From: Candidatus Accumulibacter sp. 66-26
GTDB taxonomy: Bacteria > Pseudomonadota > Gammaproteobacteria > Burkholderiales > Rhodocyclaceae
Assembly: GCA_001897745.1 (NCBI GenBank)
Contig: MKUH01000024.1
Location: 1 to 64,000 of the forward strand
Reading direction: 5' to 3'
DNA length: 64,000 nucleotides
In this document: in pieces, positions 7,054 through 17,067 of the stretch
How positions within the stretch are numbered: the first letter of the stretch is position 1
How the letters are laid out: every line of letters begins with the position of its first letter
The notes under the pieces: generated by a model
The model's database searches: none
What the model was told of the DNA's origin: nothing
The model's input: the letters and a program-made list of their open reading frames with translations, nothing else
Translations under genes and position numbers: made by a program

Positions 7054-8964
7054 TCACACCTGATAGTCGAGCTTCAGGCGTTGCTGCAGTTTGCGCGCCT
7101 GGCGGAAGGCTTCCTTGAGGATGCGCCGCTCGAGTTCGTTGAGCTCGTCCGGGCGCACCGAATTGTCGCCCTCGCGCCCGTGCTCCTGCTCGAAGTGCTG
7201 GTGCCGCAGGCGCAGCAGCTGGATGAAGTTGAAGCCTTCGATGATCGCCGCCACCTCGTCGGCCGGCGCATTCATCGGCCCGGCCGAGAGCTTGAGGCGC
7301 TGCACCGTGTTGGTCGCCGAAACGTTGTGCGCGAGCGCGAAGATGCGCGCCGCGTCGATGAACAGGCGGGCGCCGAACTTCTTGAGATCGATGGTGCCGG
7401 GACGCTCGGGATCGGCGTCGGTGATGAAGTCGCGGATCTTGCCGAGCGGCGGCGAAACGGACAGCGCATTCTGCGCCATCATGCGGCGGAACACGCCGTT
7501 CGTGCGCGTCTGGCGCAGCAGCGACAGGCGCAGACGGTTAGCCAAGTTGAACTGGCCGAACAGCGGACGGAAGTCGAAGAAGATCGTCGCGTTGAGCAGG
7601 GCCTGCGGCTCCGGCGTGCGAATCCAGTGCCCGAACTTCTCCTCCCACTCCTCGATGGTCAGGCACAGCTCCGGGTTGCTCGCCATGATCTTGCCCTGGC
7701 ACAGCGGGAAACCGCACTTGTCGAGGTCGTGATTGACGTCGCGCGCGAACTCCAGCAGGCGCAGCTGCGTCTGCTCGCGGTCCATGATGTCGGTGCACAC
7801 ATAGACGATCCCGTTGTCCTGATCGGTGCTGAAGGTCTGCTCGTCACGCCCCTCCGAACCGAAGGACAGCCAGGCCCACTCGATGCCGTAAAGGTCGTGG
7901 TTCTCGAGGTTGATCTGGATGATGCGGCGCGTCAGCGTGTCGTTGAGCGCCGAGATGAACTGCGTGATCTGCTCGGCGCCGACGCCCTGCGCGAGCATGT
8001 TGAGCGACAGCTGGCGCACGTCCTGACTGGCCTGCAGCAGCTGGTCGAGATTGGCCGCGGTGTCTATCGTCTGGCGGATCTGGCGCAGGCCGACACGCTG
8101 CAGCGTGAACAGGTCGCGCTCAGAAACGACGCCCTTCAGGCGCCCGCCTTCGTCCACCGCGAGCACGTGGCGGATGCCGTGCATGGCCATGGCCAGCGCG
8201 GCATCGTAGGCGTTCGACGAGATCGGCAGCGTATGCGGCGCCGGCGACATCACCGACTGGATCGGCGCGTCGAGCGCGATGCCGGGCAGCACGATGCGCT
8301 TCAGCACGTCGGACTGCGTGAAGATGCCGACCGGCTGCTCGGCCTCGTCGACGACGATCATCGACCCGATGTGGCCGGCCGCCATCACCTCGACCACCTT
8401 GCGGATCGGCGTATCCGGCGACACGGAAATGGGCGCCTTCTTGACGATGCTGGCGAGCGGCGAATTCATCGTCTGCTGTTCGGCGGCACGCTGCGCGAAC
8501 TGCACCTGCAACTGCTGGCGCGACTGGTTGAGCAGGCTCGCGATGTACTGCGTGCAGAAGAGGTTGAAGACCGTGCTCTTCTGCATCAGCTTGAAGAAAT
8601 CGTCGGCCTGCAATTCGTAGCAGAAGACGTCCTCGAGCGCGACGTAGGCGTTGGTCGACGGACGCTGTGCGGTGACCGAGCCGATCGGGAAGCCCTCGCC
8701 CGGCCCGAGCGTCATCGACGAATACTCGACGACGCTGATCTCGCCGGCCTGACGGGCCAGCACCTTGCCGCGCTGCAGGATGTAGAAGGTGCGCGCGACG
8801 CCCATTTCCGGCGTCAGCACCTGCGCCTCCTTCGGGTAATAGGCGAGCTTAAGGTGCTCGGCCAGGAACTGCAGCGCCTCCGGCTCCATGCGGTCGAACG
8901 GAGGATGCCGGCGCAGGAATTCGATGGTCGCCGAAACCAGCAGCTGTGTCGCGTTGTTGCTCAT
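7054..8964 (-). CDS. cNMP-binding/CBS/DUF294 nucleotidyltransferase-like protein
   Basis: The domain order over 636 residues is a cyclic-nucleotide-binding-like beta-roll (about 15-135), a pair of CBS domains (about 165-285, e.g. AAGHIGSMIVVDEAEQPVGIF), then a DUF294 nucleotidyltransferase-like domain around GSEGRDEQTFSTDQD (about 370-385) and its C-terminal helical part. The GS-x-x-R-x-E/D-x-D pattern is that of GlnD-type nucleotidyltransferases. The protein probably senses a nucleotide and may modify or regulate Acs or the transporter. It lies between acs and the exonuclease and shares their strand. Its activity is not established. Confidence 0.87.
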   Translation of the reverse strand: MSNNATQLLVSATIEFLRRHPPFDRMEPEALQFLAEHLKLAYYPKEAQVLTPEMGVARTFYILQRGKVLARQAGEISVVEYSSMTLGPGEGFPIGSVTAQRPSTNAYVALEDVFCYELQADDFFKLMQKSTVFNLFCTQYIASLLNQSRQQLQVQFAQRAAEQQTMNSPLASIVKKAPISVSPDTPIRKVVEVMAAGHIGSMIVVDEAEQPVGIFTQSDVLKRIVLPGIALDAPIQSVMSPAPHTLPISSNAYDAALAMAMHGIRHVLAVDEGGRLKGVVSERDLFTLQRVGLRQIRQTIDTAANLDQLLQASQDVRQLSLNMLAQGVGAEQITQFISALNDTLTRRIIQINLENHDLYGIEWAWLSFGSEGRDEQTFSTDQDNGIVYVCTDIMDREQTQLRLLEFARDVNHDLDKCGFPLCQGKIMASNPELCLTIEEWEEKFGHWIRTPEPQALLNATIFFDFRPLFGQFNLANRLRLSLLRQTRTNGVFRRMMAQNALSVSPPLGKIRDFITDADPERPGTIDLKKFGARLFIDAARIFALAHNVSATNTVQRLKLSAGPMNAPADEVAAIIEGFNFIQLLRLRHQHFEQEHGREGDNSVRPDELNELERRILKEAFRQARKLQQRLKLDYQV

Positions 8965-8988
8965 GCCTACTCCCTGAACCCAAAAGCA

Positions 8989-9017
8989 CAGGCCGGCGCT
9001 TGTTCGGCGCCGGCCTG
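8989..9017 (-). terminator. Hairpin after acs, possible terminator or attenuator
   Basis: The arms CAGGCCGGCGC (8989-8999) and GCGCCGGCCTG (9007-9017) are an exact 11-bp match around a 7-base loop. On the minus strand the stem is followed by TGCTTTTGGG, a weak T tract. It lies between acs and the DUF294 gene and could partly separate their expression. Confidence 0.45.
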
Positions 9018-9057
9018 TTTGGTGCGGTCTTCGATGCCGCTATTTTGCCTTGCCTCA

Positions 9058-9084
9058 CGGTATCGGCGCTGGGCGCCGATACCG
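9058..9084. repeat. Perfect inverted repeat in acs-DUF294 gap
   Basis: CGGTATCGGCGC and GCGCCGATACCG are exact 12-base arms around a 3-base centre. No T tract follows on either strand. It may be an RNA processing or stabilising structure; no function can be assigned. Confidence 0.5.
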
Positions 9085-9150
9085 CGGGAGGCGTGTCTCC
9101 TGCCACTCTGAAACATGGACCCGCCACGCCAGCGCGGCGGGCCGGACCAA

Positions 9151-11133
9151 TCAGCCGGCGGGCTGCTTGAGCTGCTCGAGGATCGCCGGGTTTTCCAGCG
9201 TCGAGGTGTCCTGCGTGACTTCCTCGCCCTTCGCCAGCGAACGCAGCAGGCGGCGCATGATCTTGCCGGAACGCGTCTTCGGCAGGTTCTCGCCGAAGCG
9301 GATGTCCTTCGGCTTGGCGATCGGGCCGATTTCCTTGCCGACGTGATCCTGCAGTTCCTTGACGATGCGCTTGATGTCGTCGCCGGTCGGACGGGCGCCC
9401 TTGAGCACGACGAAGGCGCAGATCGCTTCGCCGGTCAGGTCGTCCGGACGGCCGACCACGGCCGCTTCGGCGACCATCGGGTGCGAGACCAGCGCCGACT
9501 CGATTTCCATCGTACCCATGCGGTGGCCGGAAACGTTCAGCACGTCGTCGATACGGCCGGTGATCGTGAAGTAACCGGTCTTCGCGTCGCGCGTCGCACC
9601 GTCGCCGGCGAGGTAGAGCTTGCCGTTGAAGTCGTCCGGGTAGTAGGACTTCTTGAAGCGCTCCGGATCGCCCCAGATGGTGCGGATCATCGCCGGCCAC
9701 GGCTTCTTGACGACGAGGATGCCGCCCTTGCCCCAGTCGAGCTCGGTGCCGGTCTCATCGACGATGGCGGCCTGGATGCCCGGGAAGGGCAGCGTGCAGG
9801 AACCCGGCACCAGCGGCGTCGCGCCCGGCATCGGCGTGATCATGTGGCCGCCGGTCTCGGTCTGCCAGAAGGTGTCGACGATCGGGCAGCGGCCGCCGCC
9901 GACGTTGTCGTAGTACCACTGCCAGGCGGCCGGGTTGATCGGTTCGCCGACCGAGCCGAGCAGGCGCAGCGAGGACAGGTCGTACTTGGTCGGGTGCGTC
10001 GCCGGGTTGGTGTCGGCGGCCTTGATCAGCGAACGGATGGCGGTCGGCGCGGTGTAGAAGATGCTGACCTTGTGGTCCTGGATCATCTTCCAGAAACGGC
10101 CGGCGTCCGGGTAGGTCGGCACGCCTTCGAAGACGATCTCGGTGCCGCCGCAGGCGAGCGGGCCATAGGTGATGTAGGTGTGGCCGGTGACCCAGCCGAT
10201 GTCGGCGGTACACCAGAAGATGTCGTTCGGCTTGAGGTCGAAGGTCCACTTCATGGTCAGCACGGCGTGCAGCAGGTAGCCGCCGGTCGAGTGCTGGACG
10301 CCCTTCGGCTTGCCGGTCGAACCCGAGGTGTAGAGCAGGAAGAGCGGATGCTCTGCTTCGACCCACTCCGGTTCGCAGACTTCGGACTGGCCGGCGACGG
10401 CGTCGTGCCACCAGGTGTCGCGTCCGGCGACCATGTTGGTTTCGGCGCCGGTGCGCTTCCAGACGATGACGTTCTTGATCGACGGACAGGCGCCGTTTTC
10501 CAGCGCTTCGTCGGCGATCGGCTTGAGCGGCAGAGCCTTGCCGCCGCGGCACTGGCCGTCGGAGGTGATCAGCATGACGGCGCCGGCGTCGTTGATGCGG
10601 TCGCGCACCGACTGCGCCGAGAAGCCGCCGAAGACGACCGAGTGGATCGCGCCGATGCGGGCGCAGGCCTGCATGGCGATGATGCCTTCGACCGACATCG
10701 GCAGATAGATGACGACGCGGTCGCCCTTCTTGACGCCGCGCGACTTCAGTACGTTGGCGAACTGGGAGACCTTGGCGAGCAGTTGCTTGTAGGTGACGTT
10801 GGTCACCGCGCCGTCGTCGGCTTCGAAAATGATCGCGACCTTGTCGCCGAGGCCGGCTTCGACGTTGCGGTCGAGGCAGTTGTAGGAGACGTTCAGCTTG
10901 CCGTCGGCAAACCACTTGAAGAAGGGGGCTTCGGATTCGTCGAGAGTCTGCGTGAAGGGCTGCTTCCAGGTGACGTGCTCGCGCGCCAGGCGTGCCCAGT
11001 AGCCCGCATAGTCTTTTTCCGCCTCGGCGCACAGAGCCTTGTAAGCATCCATGCCGGCGATGGTCGCCTGCTTGACGAAATCGGCGGAGGGCTCAAAAAC
11101 CTGTACGGCTTGTGCGGATTCATTCTGGGACAT
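9151..11133 (-). CDS. acs: Acetyl-CoA synthetase
   Basis: The 660-residue cytoplasmic enzyme has the usual Acs length and makes acetyl-CoA from acetate, ATP and CoA through acetyl-AMP. Visible motifs are the ANL-family P-loop [11 protein letters not shown], the [11 protein letters not shown] segment, the [16 protein letters not shown] hinge region, and near the C-terminus [10 protein letters not shown], whose lysine is the acetylation-controlled residue of this family. An AGGAGAT sequence precedes the ATG. It heads the operon acs-DUF294-exonuclease-symporter-DUF4212, linking acetate activation with uptake. Confidence 0.97.
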   Translation of the reverse strand: MSQNESAQAVQVFEPSADFVKQATIAGMDAYKALCAEAEKDYAGYWARLAREHVTWKQPFTQTLDESEAPFFKWFADGKLNVSYNCLDRNVEAGLGDKVAIIFEADDGAVTNVTYKQLLAKVSQFANVLKSRGVKKGDRVVIYLPMSVEGIIAMQACARIGAIHSVVFGGFSAQSVRDRINDAGAVMLITSDGQCRGGKALPLKPIADEALENGACPSIKNVIVWKRTGAETNMVAGRDTWWHDAVAGQSEVCEPEWVEAEHPLFLLYTSGSTGKPKGVQHSTGGYLLHAVLTMKWTFDLKPNDIFWCTADIGWVTGHTYITYGPLACGGTEIVFEGVPTYPDAGRFWKMIQDHKVSIFYTAPTAIRSLIKAADTNPATHPTKYDLSSLRLLGSVGEPINPAAWQWYYDNVGGGRCPIVDTFWQTETGGHMITPMPGATPLVPGSCTLPFPGIQAAIVDETGTELDWGKGGILVVKKPWPAMIRTIWGDPERFKKSYYPDDFNGKLYLAGDGATRDAKTGYFTITGRIDDVLNVSGHRMGTMEIESALVSHPMVAEAAVVGRPDDLTGEAICAFVVLKGARPTGDDIKRIVKELQDHVGKEIGPIAKPKDIRFGENLPKTRSGKIMRRLLRSLAKGEEVTQDTSTLENPAILEQLKQPAG

Positions 11134-11354
11134 ATTCCATCTCCTGTGCGGTATTCATTGAACGATTCAAGCAGTCGAAGCACTAAAGGAACCGGGGGCA
11201 CCCCCCTTTTTGCCGCGTGAGGCGAGCGGAACACGACACGCTTGCCGAACGGCCCTGGATCACGCGAAACGCAGCGGATTAGACCCTTTCAATCTTACAC
11301 ACCGCTTACATCGATTCGCTGCAGCGCAGCATAAATCGGGCTTTCGATTGATGG

Positions 11355-11360
11355 TAAAAT
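11355..11360 (+). promoter_or_regulatory. Possible -10 element upstream of UPF0114 gene
   Basis: TAAAAT in the context TGGTAAAATCC resembles the -10 boxes ahead of several genes in this window (the same TAAAATCC precedes fumarase). It lies about 40 bases before the start codon. No good -35 box is seen. Confidence 0.4.
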
Positions 11361-11398
11361 CCTGCCCCCGGTCCTTCCCACCATCCTGCGAAAATCCA

Positions 11399-11938
11399 AT
11401 GAAACCCACGGTAGCGAGACTCGAAATGTTCATCTTCTGGAGCCGCTGGCTGCAGGCGCCGCTCTACCTCGGCCTGATCGTCGCGCAGGCGGTCTATGTC
11501 TATCTGTTCATGGTCGAACTGTGGCACCTCGTCGGCAACACCTTCGCCGGCGGCGGCCACGTCAACGAGACCGAGATCATGCTCGTCGTACTCGGCCTGA
11601 TCGATGTCGTGATGATCGCCAACCTGCTGATCATGGTCATCATCGGCGGCTACGAAACCTTCGTCTCGCGCCTCGACCTCGACAACCACCCGGACCAGCC
11701 GGAATGGCTCTCGCACGTCAATGCCGGCGTGCTCAAGATCAAGCTGTCGACGGCGATCATCGGCATTTCGTCGATCCACCTGCTGAAGACCTTCATCAAC
11801 GCCGCCAACCTGACGCAGCACACGATCATGTGGCAGGTCATCATTCACGTCGTCTTCCTGCTCTCGGCGCTGGCCATGGTGTGGGTCGACAACATCATGA
11901 ACCGGACCGTCGCGCTGTCGAGGCACGCCGCGCACTGA
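11399..11938 (+). CDS. UPF0114 (YqhA/TIGR00645) family inner-membrane protein
   Basis: The 179-residue protein begins [21 protein letters not shown], typical for the UPF0114 family. Four hydrophobic helices (about 20-42, 60-82, 115-133 and 142-162) make it an integral membrane protein of unknown function. An upstream in-frame start would add 63 residues of no membrane or family character, so the ATG at 11399, just after the TAAAAT box, is preferred. It is divergent from acs. Confidence 0.88.
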   Translation: MKPTVARLEMFIFWSRWLQAPLYLGLIVAQAVYVYLFMVELWHLVGNTFAGGGHVNETEIMLVVLGLIDVVMIANLLIMVIIGGYETFVSRLDLDNHPDQPEWLSHVNAGVLKIKLSTAIIGISSIHLLKTFINAANLTQHTIMWQVIIHVVFLLSALAMVWVDNIMNRTVALSRHAAH

Positions 11939-12053
11939 CCGGCGCCGCCGGAAAGCGCCGCAACCAATCGCCCGGCCGCGCCTTGCGCGGCGCGCCGGGC
12001 ATCGTCGGCAAGAACGGCGCGCTTGCAGCCAGCCGTCCGCCACCGAAGCAAAG

Positions 12054-15000
12054 ATGACCATCCCCCAGCCCACCCGCAGCTACACCGAAACCGACGTCAG
12101 GCAGCTGTTCACCGGCGCCACCTTGCGCAAGGCGCAGGATTATCTGCTCCGGGTAAGCCACCTGCGCCTAGAGGCCGGCCGCATCGAGGCCACGGTGCAG
12201 GGCAGCGTCCCGCAGCCGTACCAAGTCGACATCGGCTTCGTCGCCAACGCCCCGATGTTCGCCGAGGTCGGCCAGCGCTGGCTGATCGAGCCGACCTGCT
12301 CGTGCCCGGTGGGCTACGCCTGCAAGCACGCCGCCGCGGTCATGCTGGTGGCGCTGCGCGAACGCGACAAGACGCCGCGCATCAACCCGGAAGTCGTGCA
12401 ATGGGCCGAGGCCCTGCGCGCGGCCACCGGCCGGCAGCCGCGCGCGAAAGCCGGGGCCGGCGTCCGCTCGACGCAGGCGATCTACTACGTCATCGCCCCC
12501 AACCCCTGGCACAAGGGCCTGCACCTGCACCTGCTGAAAGGCCGCATCGACGCCGACCACCGGCGCAACGCCACCACCGCCGTGTGGAACAACCTCGAAC
12601 GGGCGCTCGTCGCGCCGCCGCAGTTCGTCGACGAGATCGACCTCGACATCTTCCGCCTCATCCTGCGCATGACCGGCCGCCACGGCCTGCACGGCGACAT
12701 CGCCCTGGCCGGCAGGGACGGCGCCGAACTCCTGGCGCACGTCGTCGCCACCGGCCGCGCCTACTTCGGCAACGCCGCCAACCGCGCCAACGCCCCCTAC
12801 CAGCCGCTCGCCCCGGCGCCCGAGCGCCCGGCCATCCTCGACTGGCAGAGCGACGAAGGCGAGCTGCTGCGCGCCCGCCTGCTGACCGACCCGGCCGCCT
12901 CGCACATCGCCCCGACCGAGCCGCCCTGGTACATCGACACCCGCCTCGGACAGGCCGGCGTCCTGCACAGCGACGCGCCGCCGGGCGTGCTCTCGCGCCT
13001 GCTCACCCTGCCCGCGCTGACGCCGGTCGACGTCGCCGTGGTCGCCGAAGTGCTGCGCGAAACCGCGCCGCACCTGCCCTCGCCGCGCCGCGAGAGCGGA
13101 CGCCCCATCCGCCAGATCGAAGCCGCGCCGATTCCCATCCTGCGCCTGCGCACCGCCAACCTCTGGGGCCTCACCCCGCATCGCCAGTACGCGGCAAGCT
13201 ACGGGCAGGTCGCCTACGACTACGCGCTGGTCGACTTCGACTACGCCGGCGTCACCGTCGCCCCGCACGACAGCGCCGAATTCGCCACCCTGCCCGACGG
13301 CGAAGCGGTGCGCATCAAGCGGCGCAGCGCCGAAGAGCAGCAATACCTCGCCGAACTGAAGCTCCTCGGCTTCGCCCCGCCGCCGCGCCACGCCCTGCAC
13401 TTCTACGGCAGCGCCGCCCCCGAGGGCTTGCTCGGCCTGGAGAGCGAAGACGCCTGGACGCGCTTCTTCGGCGAACTCGCGCCGCGCCTGCGCGAAAGCG
13501 GCTGGGAGATCGACTTCCCCGGCGACTTCCGGCACCACCTGCAGGAGACGGGCGAATGGGACCTCGACATCGGCCCGTTGCCCGAGGACGGCAACCCGTG
13601 GTTCGACGTCACGCTCGGCATCGAGGTCGAAGGCCAGCGCATCGAACTGGCGCCCCTGCTCTACGCCCTCTTCCAGCGCGATCCGCGCTGGCTCGACGCC
13701 GGCGACCTGGCCGACATCCACGACGAGGAACGCGTCGTCCTCAGCGACGCCGAGAACCGGCGCTTCGCCGTCCCGGCCGGGCGCCTCAAGCCGCTGGCGC
13801 GCACCCTGATCGACCTCTTCGACACGCTGCCCGCCGACGGCAAGCTGCGCATCTCGAAATTCGACGCCGAGCGCCTCGCCGGCATCGTCGACAGCGGCCC
13901 CTGGCGCAGCGAAGGGCTGGACGCCGTGCAGCGCTTCGCCGCCACCCTCCCCGGCGCGCGCGCGCCGGAACGGGCGACGCCGCCGGCCGGCCTCGCGCTC
14001 GAACTGCGCCCCTACCAGCAGGAAGGCATCGACTGGCTGCAACACCTGCGCCGGCACGGCCTCGCCGGCATCCTCGCCGACGACATGGGGCTCGGCAAAA
14101 CGGCGCAGACGCTGGCCCACCTGCTGCTCGAAAAGGAAGGCGGACGCCTCGACCGGCCGGCGCTGATCGTCCTTCCGACCTCGCTCGTCTTCAACTGGCA
14201 GCGCGAAGCCGAACGCTTCGCGCCGGGCCTGCGCGTGCTCGCCCTGCACGGCAAGGACCGCGCGCTGCATTTCGACCGCATCGCCGAACACGACGTCTGC
14301 CTCACTACCTACCCGCTGCTCTGGCGCGACGAGGAAGTCCTCACCGCGCAGGACTGGCACCTGCTCATCCTCGACGAAGCGCAGACCGTCAAGAACGCCG
14401 CCAGCAAGGCCGCCGTCGTCGTGCGCAAGCTGCGCGCCCGCCACCGCCTCTGCCTGACCGGCACGCCGCTGGAAAACCACCTCGGCGAACTCTGGGCGCA
14501 GTTCGACTTCCTGCTGCCCGGCTTCCTCGGCGACGCCCGCCAGTTCACCAGCGCCTGGCGCACGCCGATCGAAAAGCACGGCAACACCCTGCGCCGCGAA
14601 CTGCTCGCCCGCCGCATCCGCCCCTTCGTCCTGCGCCGGCGCAAGGACGACGTAGCGCGCGATCTGCCGCCGAAAACGACCATCGTGCGCGCCGTCCAGC
14701 TCGGCGGCGCGCAGCGCGACCTCTACGAAACCGTGCGCAGCGCGATGGACAAGCAGGTGCGCGACGCAATCTCCGCCAAGGGCTTCGCGCGCAGCCAGAT
14801 CGTCATCCTCGACGCCCTGCTCAAGCTCCGCCAGGTCTGCTGCGACCCGCGCCTGCTCAAGCTGCCGGCCGCCGCCCGCGTGCGCGAACGCGCCAAGCTC
14901 GACCTGCTGATGGACGTCCTGCCCGAGATGATCGACGAAGGCCGCCGCGTCCTCCTCTTCTCGCAATTCACCGGCATGCTCGACCTGATCGAAGCCGAAC

Positions 15001-15413
15001 TCGAACGCGAAAGACTCGCCTTCGTCCGCCTCGACGGACAGACCGTCGACCGGCAGACGCCGATCCAGCGCTTCCAGAACGGCGAAGTCCCGATCTTCCT
15101 GATCAGCCTGAAAGCCGGCGGCGTCGGCCTCAACCTCACCGCCGCCGACACCGTCATCCACTACGATCCGTGGTGGAACCCCGCCGCCGAAAACCAGGCC
15201 ACCGACCGCGCCCACCGCATCGGGCAGGACAAGCCGGTGTTCGTCTACAAGTTGGTGGTCGCCGGCAGCATCGAGGAAAAAATCCTCGCCCTGCAGGAAA
15301 AGAAAGCCGAACTCGCCGCCGGGATACTTTCAGAGGATTTCGAAGGCAGCGCCAAGTTCGGCGAATCGGACATCGCGGCGCTGCTGGCGCCGCTGCCGAG
15401 CGACGAGGTTTAG
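12054..15413 (+). CDS. SWIM zinc-finger, SNF2-family DNA helicase/ATPase
   Basis: The 1119-residue protein has an N-terminal SWIM zinc finger (C82, C84, C90, H92 in CSCPVGYACKH), a long middle region, then a SNF2 ATPase: motif I ADDMGLGKT at about 672-680, motif II LDEAQ near 773-777, and the helicase C-terminal part ending QATDRAHRIGQ. Members of this RapA/SNF2-like family translocate on double-stranded DNA. It stands alone downstream of the UPF0114 gene. The target is unknown; such proteins occur in core genomes and also beside defence genes, and here codon use is that of the core genome. Confidence 0.9.
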   Translation: MTIPQPTRSYTETDVRQLFTGATLRKAQDYLLRVSHLRLEAGRIEATVQGSVPQPYQVDIGFVANAPMFAEVGQRWLIEPTCSCPVGYACKHAAAVMLVALRERDKTPRINPEVVQWAEALRAATGRQPRAKAGAGVRSTQAIYYVIAPNPWHKGLHLHLLKGRIDADHRRNATTAVWNNLERALVAPPQFVDEIDLDIFRLILRMTGRHGLHGDIALAGRDGAELLAHVVATGRAYFGNAANRANAPYQPLAPAPERPAILDWQSDEGELLRARLLTDPAASHIAPTEPPWYIDTRLGQAGVLHSDAPPGVLSRLLTLPALTPVDVAVVAEVLRETAPHLPSPRRESGRPIRQIEAAPIPILRLRTANLWGLTPHRQYAASYGQVAYDYALVDFDYAGVTVAPHDSAEFATLPDGEAVRIKRRSAEEQQYLAELKLLGFAPPPRHALHFYGSAAPEGLLGLESEDAWTRFFGELAPRLRESGWEIDFPGDFRHHLQETGEWDLDIGPLPEDGNPWFDVTLGIEVEGQRIELAPLLYALFQRDPRWLDAGDLADIHDEERVVLSDAENRRFAVPAGRLKPLARTLIDLFDTLPADGKLRISKFDAERLAGIVDSGPWRSEGLDAVQRFAATLPGARAPERATPPAGLALELRPYQQEGIDWLQHLRRHGLAGILADDMGLGKTAQTLAHLLLEKEGGRLDRPALIVLPTSLVFNWQREAERFAPGLRVLALHGKDRALHFDRIAEHDVCLTTYPLLWRDEEVLTAQDWHLLILDEAQTVKNAASKAAVVVRKLRARHRLCLTGTPLENHLGELWAQFDFLLPGFLGDARQFTSAWRTPIEKHGNTLRRELLARRIRPFVLRRRKDDVARDLPPKTTIVRAVQLGGAQRDLYETVRSAMDKQVRDAISAKGFARSQIVILDALLKLRQVCCDPRLLKLPAAARVRERAKLDLLMDVLPEMIDEGRRVLLFSQFTGMLDLIEAELERERLAFVRLDGQTVDRQTPIQRFQNGEVPIFLISLKAGGVGLNLTAADTVIHYDPWWNPAAENQATDRAHRIGQDKPVFVYKLVVAGSIEEKILALQEKKAELAAGILSEDFEGSAKFGESDIAALLAPLPSDEV

Positions 15414-15649
15414 GGATGCGACTGCCGGTGCAGGTGCGGAAGACACGGTGATGGACAAGCGGCGATGGTCATCACCACAGGGAACCCGCGGCTATGCGTG
15501 AAGCGCCATAACCATGGTTCCAGCCCCGACGTGAAATGGCAAAGTTATATTTCGAATGAATTTTTATGGCGGTTGCGCCAATATGCACGGCACATTTACA
15601 TTCATTTCACATACCAAGCATTTACTCCCGAGATCCATTTACAGAACAC

Positions 15650-16237
15650 CTACCCGGAGCGACTCCCCTTAGCGGCATGCGCATCGCTAGCCGACAGCAT
15701 GCCAGTCAGCCCTAGTTGCTCCATCGCCGCCATCATCTCCGGGTCCTGTCGGATATTTGCGACAAGCTGTTGTCTTATCTGCTCGCTTGACTGCTTATCG
15801 ACGATCAACTTCTGGTGAAACAACTCCAGATCCGCTGACGGTCCAACGGCATCCGCCACTGCTTTTCCTAAATGTTCAAAAAGCTTGAGTCCGAATTCGT
15901 GCAGCAATTGCGGTGCAGCAGCGGCTTGTGGGTATATTTGGGCAAACTTGGGGTCGGATGGAGCAACCTGGAAAGCAAAATCCGAAAACCATGACGGTAC
16001 CTGAAGCAACTCCATCCCGGCCGGCAGCGTCTCTTGCCCTGCTCCGCTGCTGTTCGTTAGCAAAGCCTGCTCCGCCTCCAATGCCTGTCGTCCCGCACCG
16101 GAAATGGTGACCGATCTCTCATTGTCACCGGTAAAAGACGAAACGCTTTTGTTAGCAGCACTCGTCCGGTTGGCGCTCATGTCATACCCGACGCCGTAAA
16201 GCCGATTGACGGGCGAAGAAAGAACATTGATTGACAT
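15650..16237 (-). CDS. Hypothetical protein with VTISGAGRQAL motif
   Basis: The 195-residue protein starts MSINVLSSPVNRLYGVGYDMS and contains VTISGAGRQALEAEQALL (about 43-60), a short motif that recurs near the N-terminus of many uncharacterised and flagellum-associated bacterial proteins. No signal peptide or membrane helix is visible. AAGGAGCG lies a few bases upstream of the ATG. Base composition is lower in GC than that of the neighbouring helicase and hflX genes. Function unknown. Confidence 0.75.
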   Translation of the reverse strand: MSINVLSSPVNRLYGVGYDMSANRTSAANKSVSSFTGDNERSVTISGAGRQALEAEQALLTNSSGAGQETLPAGMELLQVPSWFSDFAFQVAPSDPKFAQIYPQAAAAPQLLHEFGLKLFEHLGKAVADAVGPSADLELFHQKLIVDKQSSEQIRQQLVANIRQDPEMMAAMEQLGLTGMLSASDAHAAKGSRSG

Positions 16238-16257
16238 TGGGCGCTCCTTGCTTGCAA

Positions 16258-16452
16258 TTATTTGGCATATGCGACAGCCAGCAAAAGACGGGCCAGATCA
16301 TCGAGCAGCAGTGCCAATCTCTTTATTTCAACGGCTACATAACGCTTTCCGAGCATGAGGAAAAGCTCCGCATCACTTTTTGCCGGCATACCATCGGCAA
16401 TAGGGAAGGTTGCGGTAAAAATTGCCGAAAGCATATTTAGAATGAACGGCAA
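16258..16452 (-). CDS. Possible small hypothetical protein
   Basis: This is a 64-codon reading frame, 20 bases upstream of the 195-residue gene on the same strand. The product starts with a hydrophobic run (MPFILNMLSAIFTATFPIAD) that could be a membrane anchor or signal, and its second half is leucine-rich (IKRLALLLDDLARLLLAVAY). No strong ribosome binding site is seen and other frames are open nearby, so it may not be translated. Confidence 0.35.
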   Translation of the reverse strand: MPFILNMLSAIFTATFPIADGMPAKSDAELFLMLGKRYVAVEIKRLALLLDDLARLLLAVAYAK

Positions 16453-16614
16453 GCTCCATCTTGTGGGGCGACGCTTTGGCGTGAAGGTGCGACCACTCTT
16501 CTAGTTGGTGGACAAGCTGCGTACGGACCAAACCGGTCCCCGCAGCAGTCACGAGGTAAATCGCGCGAGACCAATACCCCAAACCAAGTGACGCGGCATA
16601 AGCAGGAAAATGCC

Positions 16615-17067
16615 TTAGCCGCCATAGCGATGCTGCAGCTGCTCCATTCGTTTTGCCACTTCTGCCGCGTAAGCCGCCGTCTCCTCCTGAAGGTCCGGCC
16701 CGTTTCCAAAGTCGACCGATGGAGTTGGCGAGGGATGCTTCTTCCGGTAAGCGCCTGCGATCTTGAGATACTCCGAGTGGTCGTAGGATTCGGAACAAGG
16801 GAAGAACCGCCAGGGATGACCGGACTCTTGGAACCTTAGCGCCTTAACGATGGCGCCATCGAGACCCAGTTCTTTTGTATTGATGAGCTTGTCGGCAGAA
16901 CCATGCCGTAAGGCGCTGAGTTCATAAACCAAGAGAGCTGCCCGACCGGAAGCCTCCATCGCATTGAATTGGTATGCGCCAACATACACTCCGGACATGA
17001 AGGTGACGAGCAGCAGGAAGCACGCTCCAGCCATGGCGAACAACCGGAAAATGCGGGGATTAATCAT
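16615..17067 (-). CDS. Membrane-anchored hypothetical protein
   Basis: The 150-residue protein has one N-terminal hydrophobic helix (about residues 8-31, FAMAGACFLLLVTFMSGVYVGAYQ) followed by a soluble domain, fitting a periplasmic protein with an uncleaved anchor. The C-terminus (EETAAYAAEVAKRMEQLQHRY) looks helical. No family is recognised. It is in the AT-richer pocket with two other unknown minus-strand genes and is divergent from hflX. Confidence 0.7.
   Translation of the reverse strand: MINPRIFRLFAMAGACFLLLVTFMSGVYVGAYQFNAMEASGRAALLVYELSALRHGSADKLINTKELGLDGAIVKALRFQESGHPWRFFPCSESYDHSEYLKIAGAYRKKHPSPTPSVDFGNGPDLQEETAAYAAEVAKRMEQLQHRYGG

Noticed and set aside
6955-9111. 718-codon plus-strand frame opposite the DUF294 gene
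   Set aside because: It mirrors a clear CBS/DUF294 protein and has no domain of its own; third-position GC explains the openness.
11194-11210. GGGGGCACCCCCCTTTT upstream of the UPF0114 gene as a terminator
   Set aside because: The loop would be only two or three bases and the position between divergent genes does not follow a stop codon.
12168-15215. 1015-codon minus-strand frame opposite the SNF2 helicase
   Set aside because: Shadow of the plus-strand helicase, which has all its motifs.
16373-16798. 141-codon minus-strand frame overlapping the membrane-anchored protein
   Set aside because: It overlaps a better frame over most of its start, has no ribosome binding site, and its composition is arginine-rich; kept out for lack of support.
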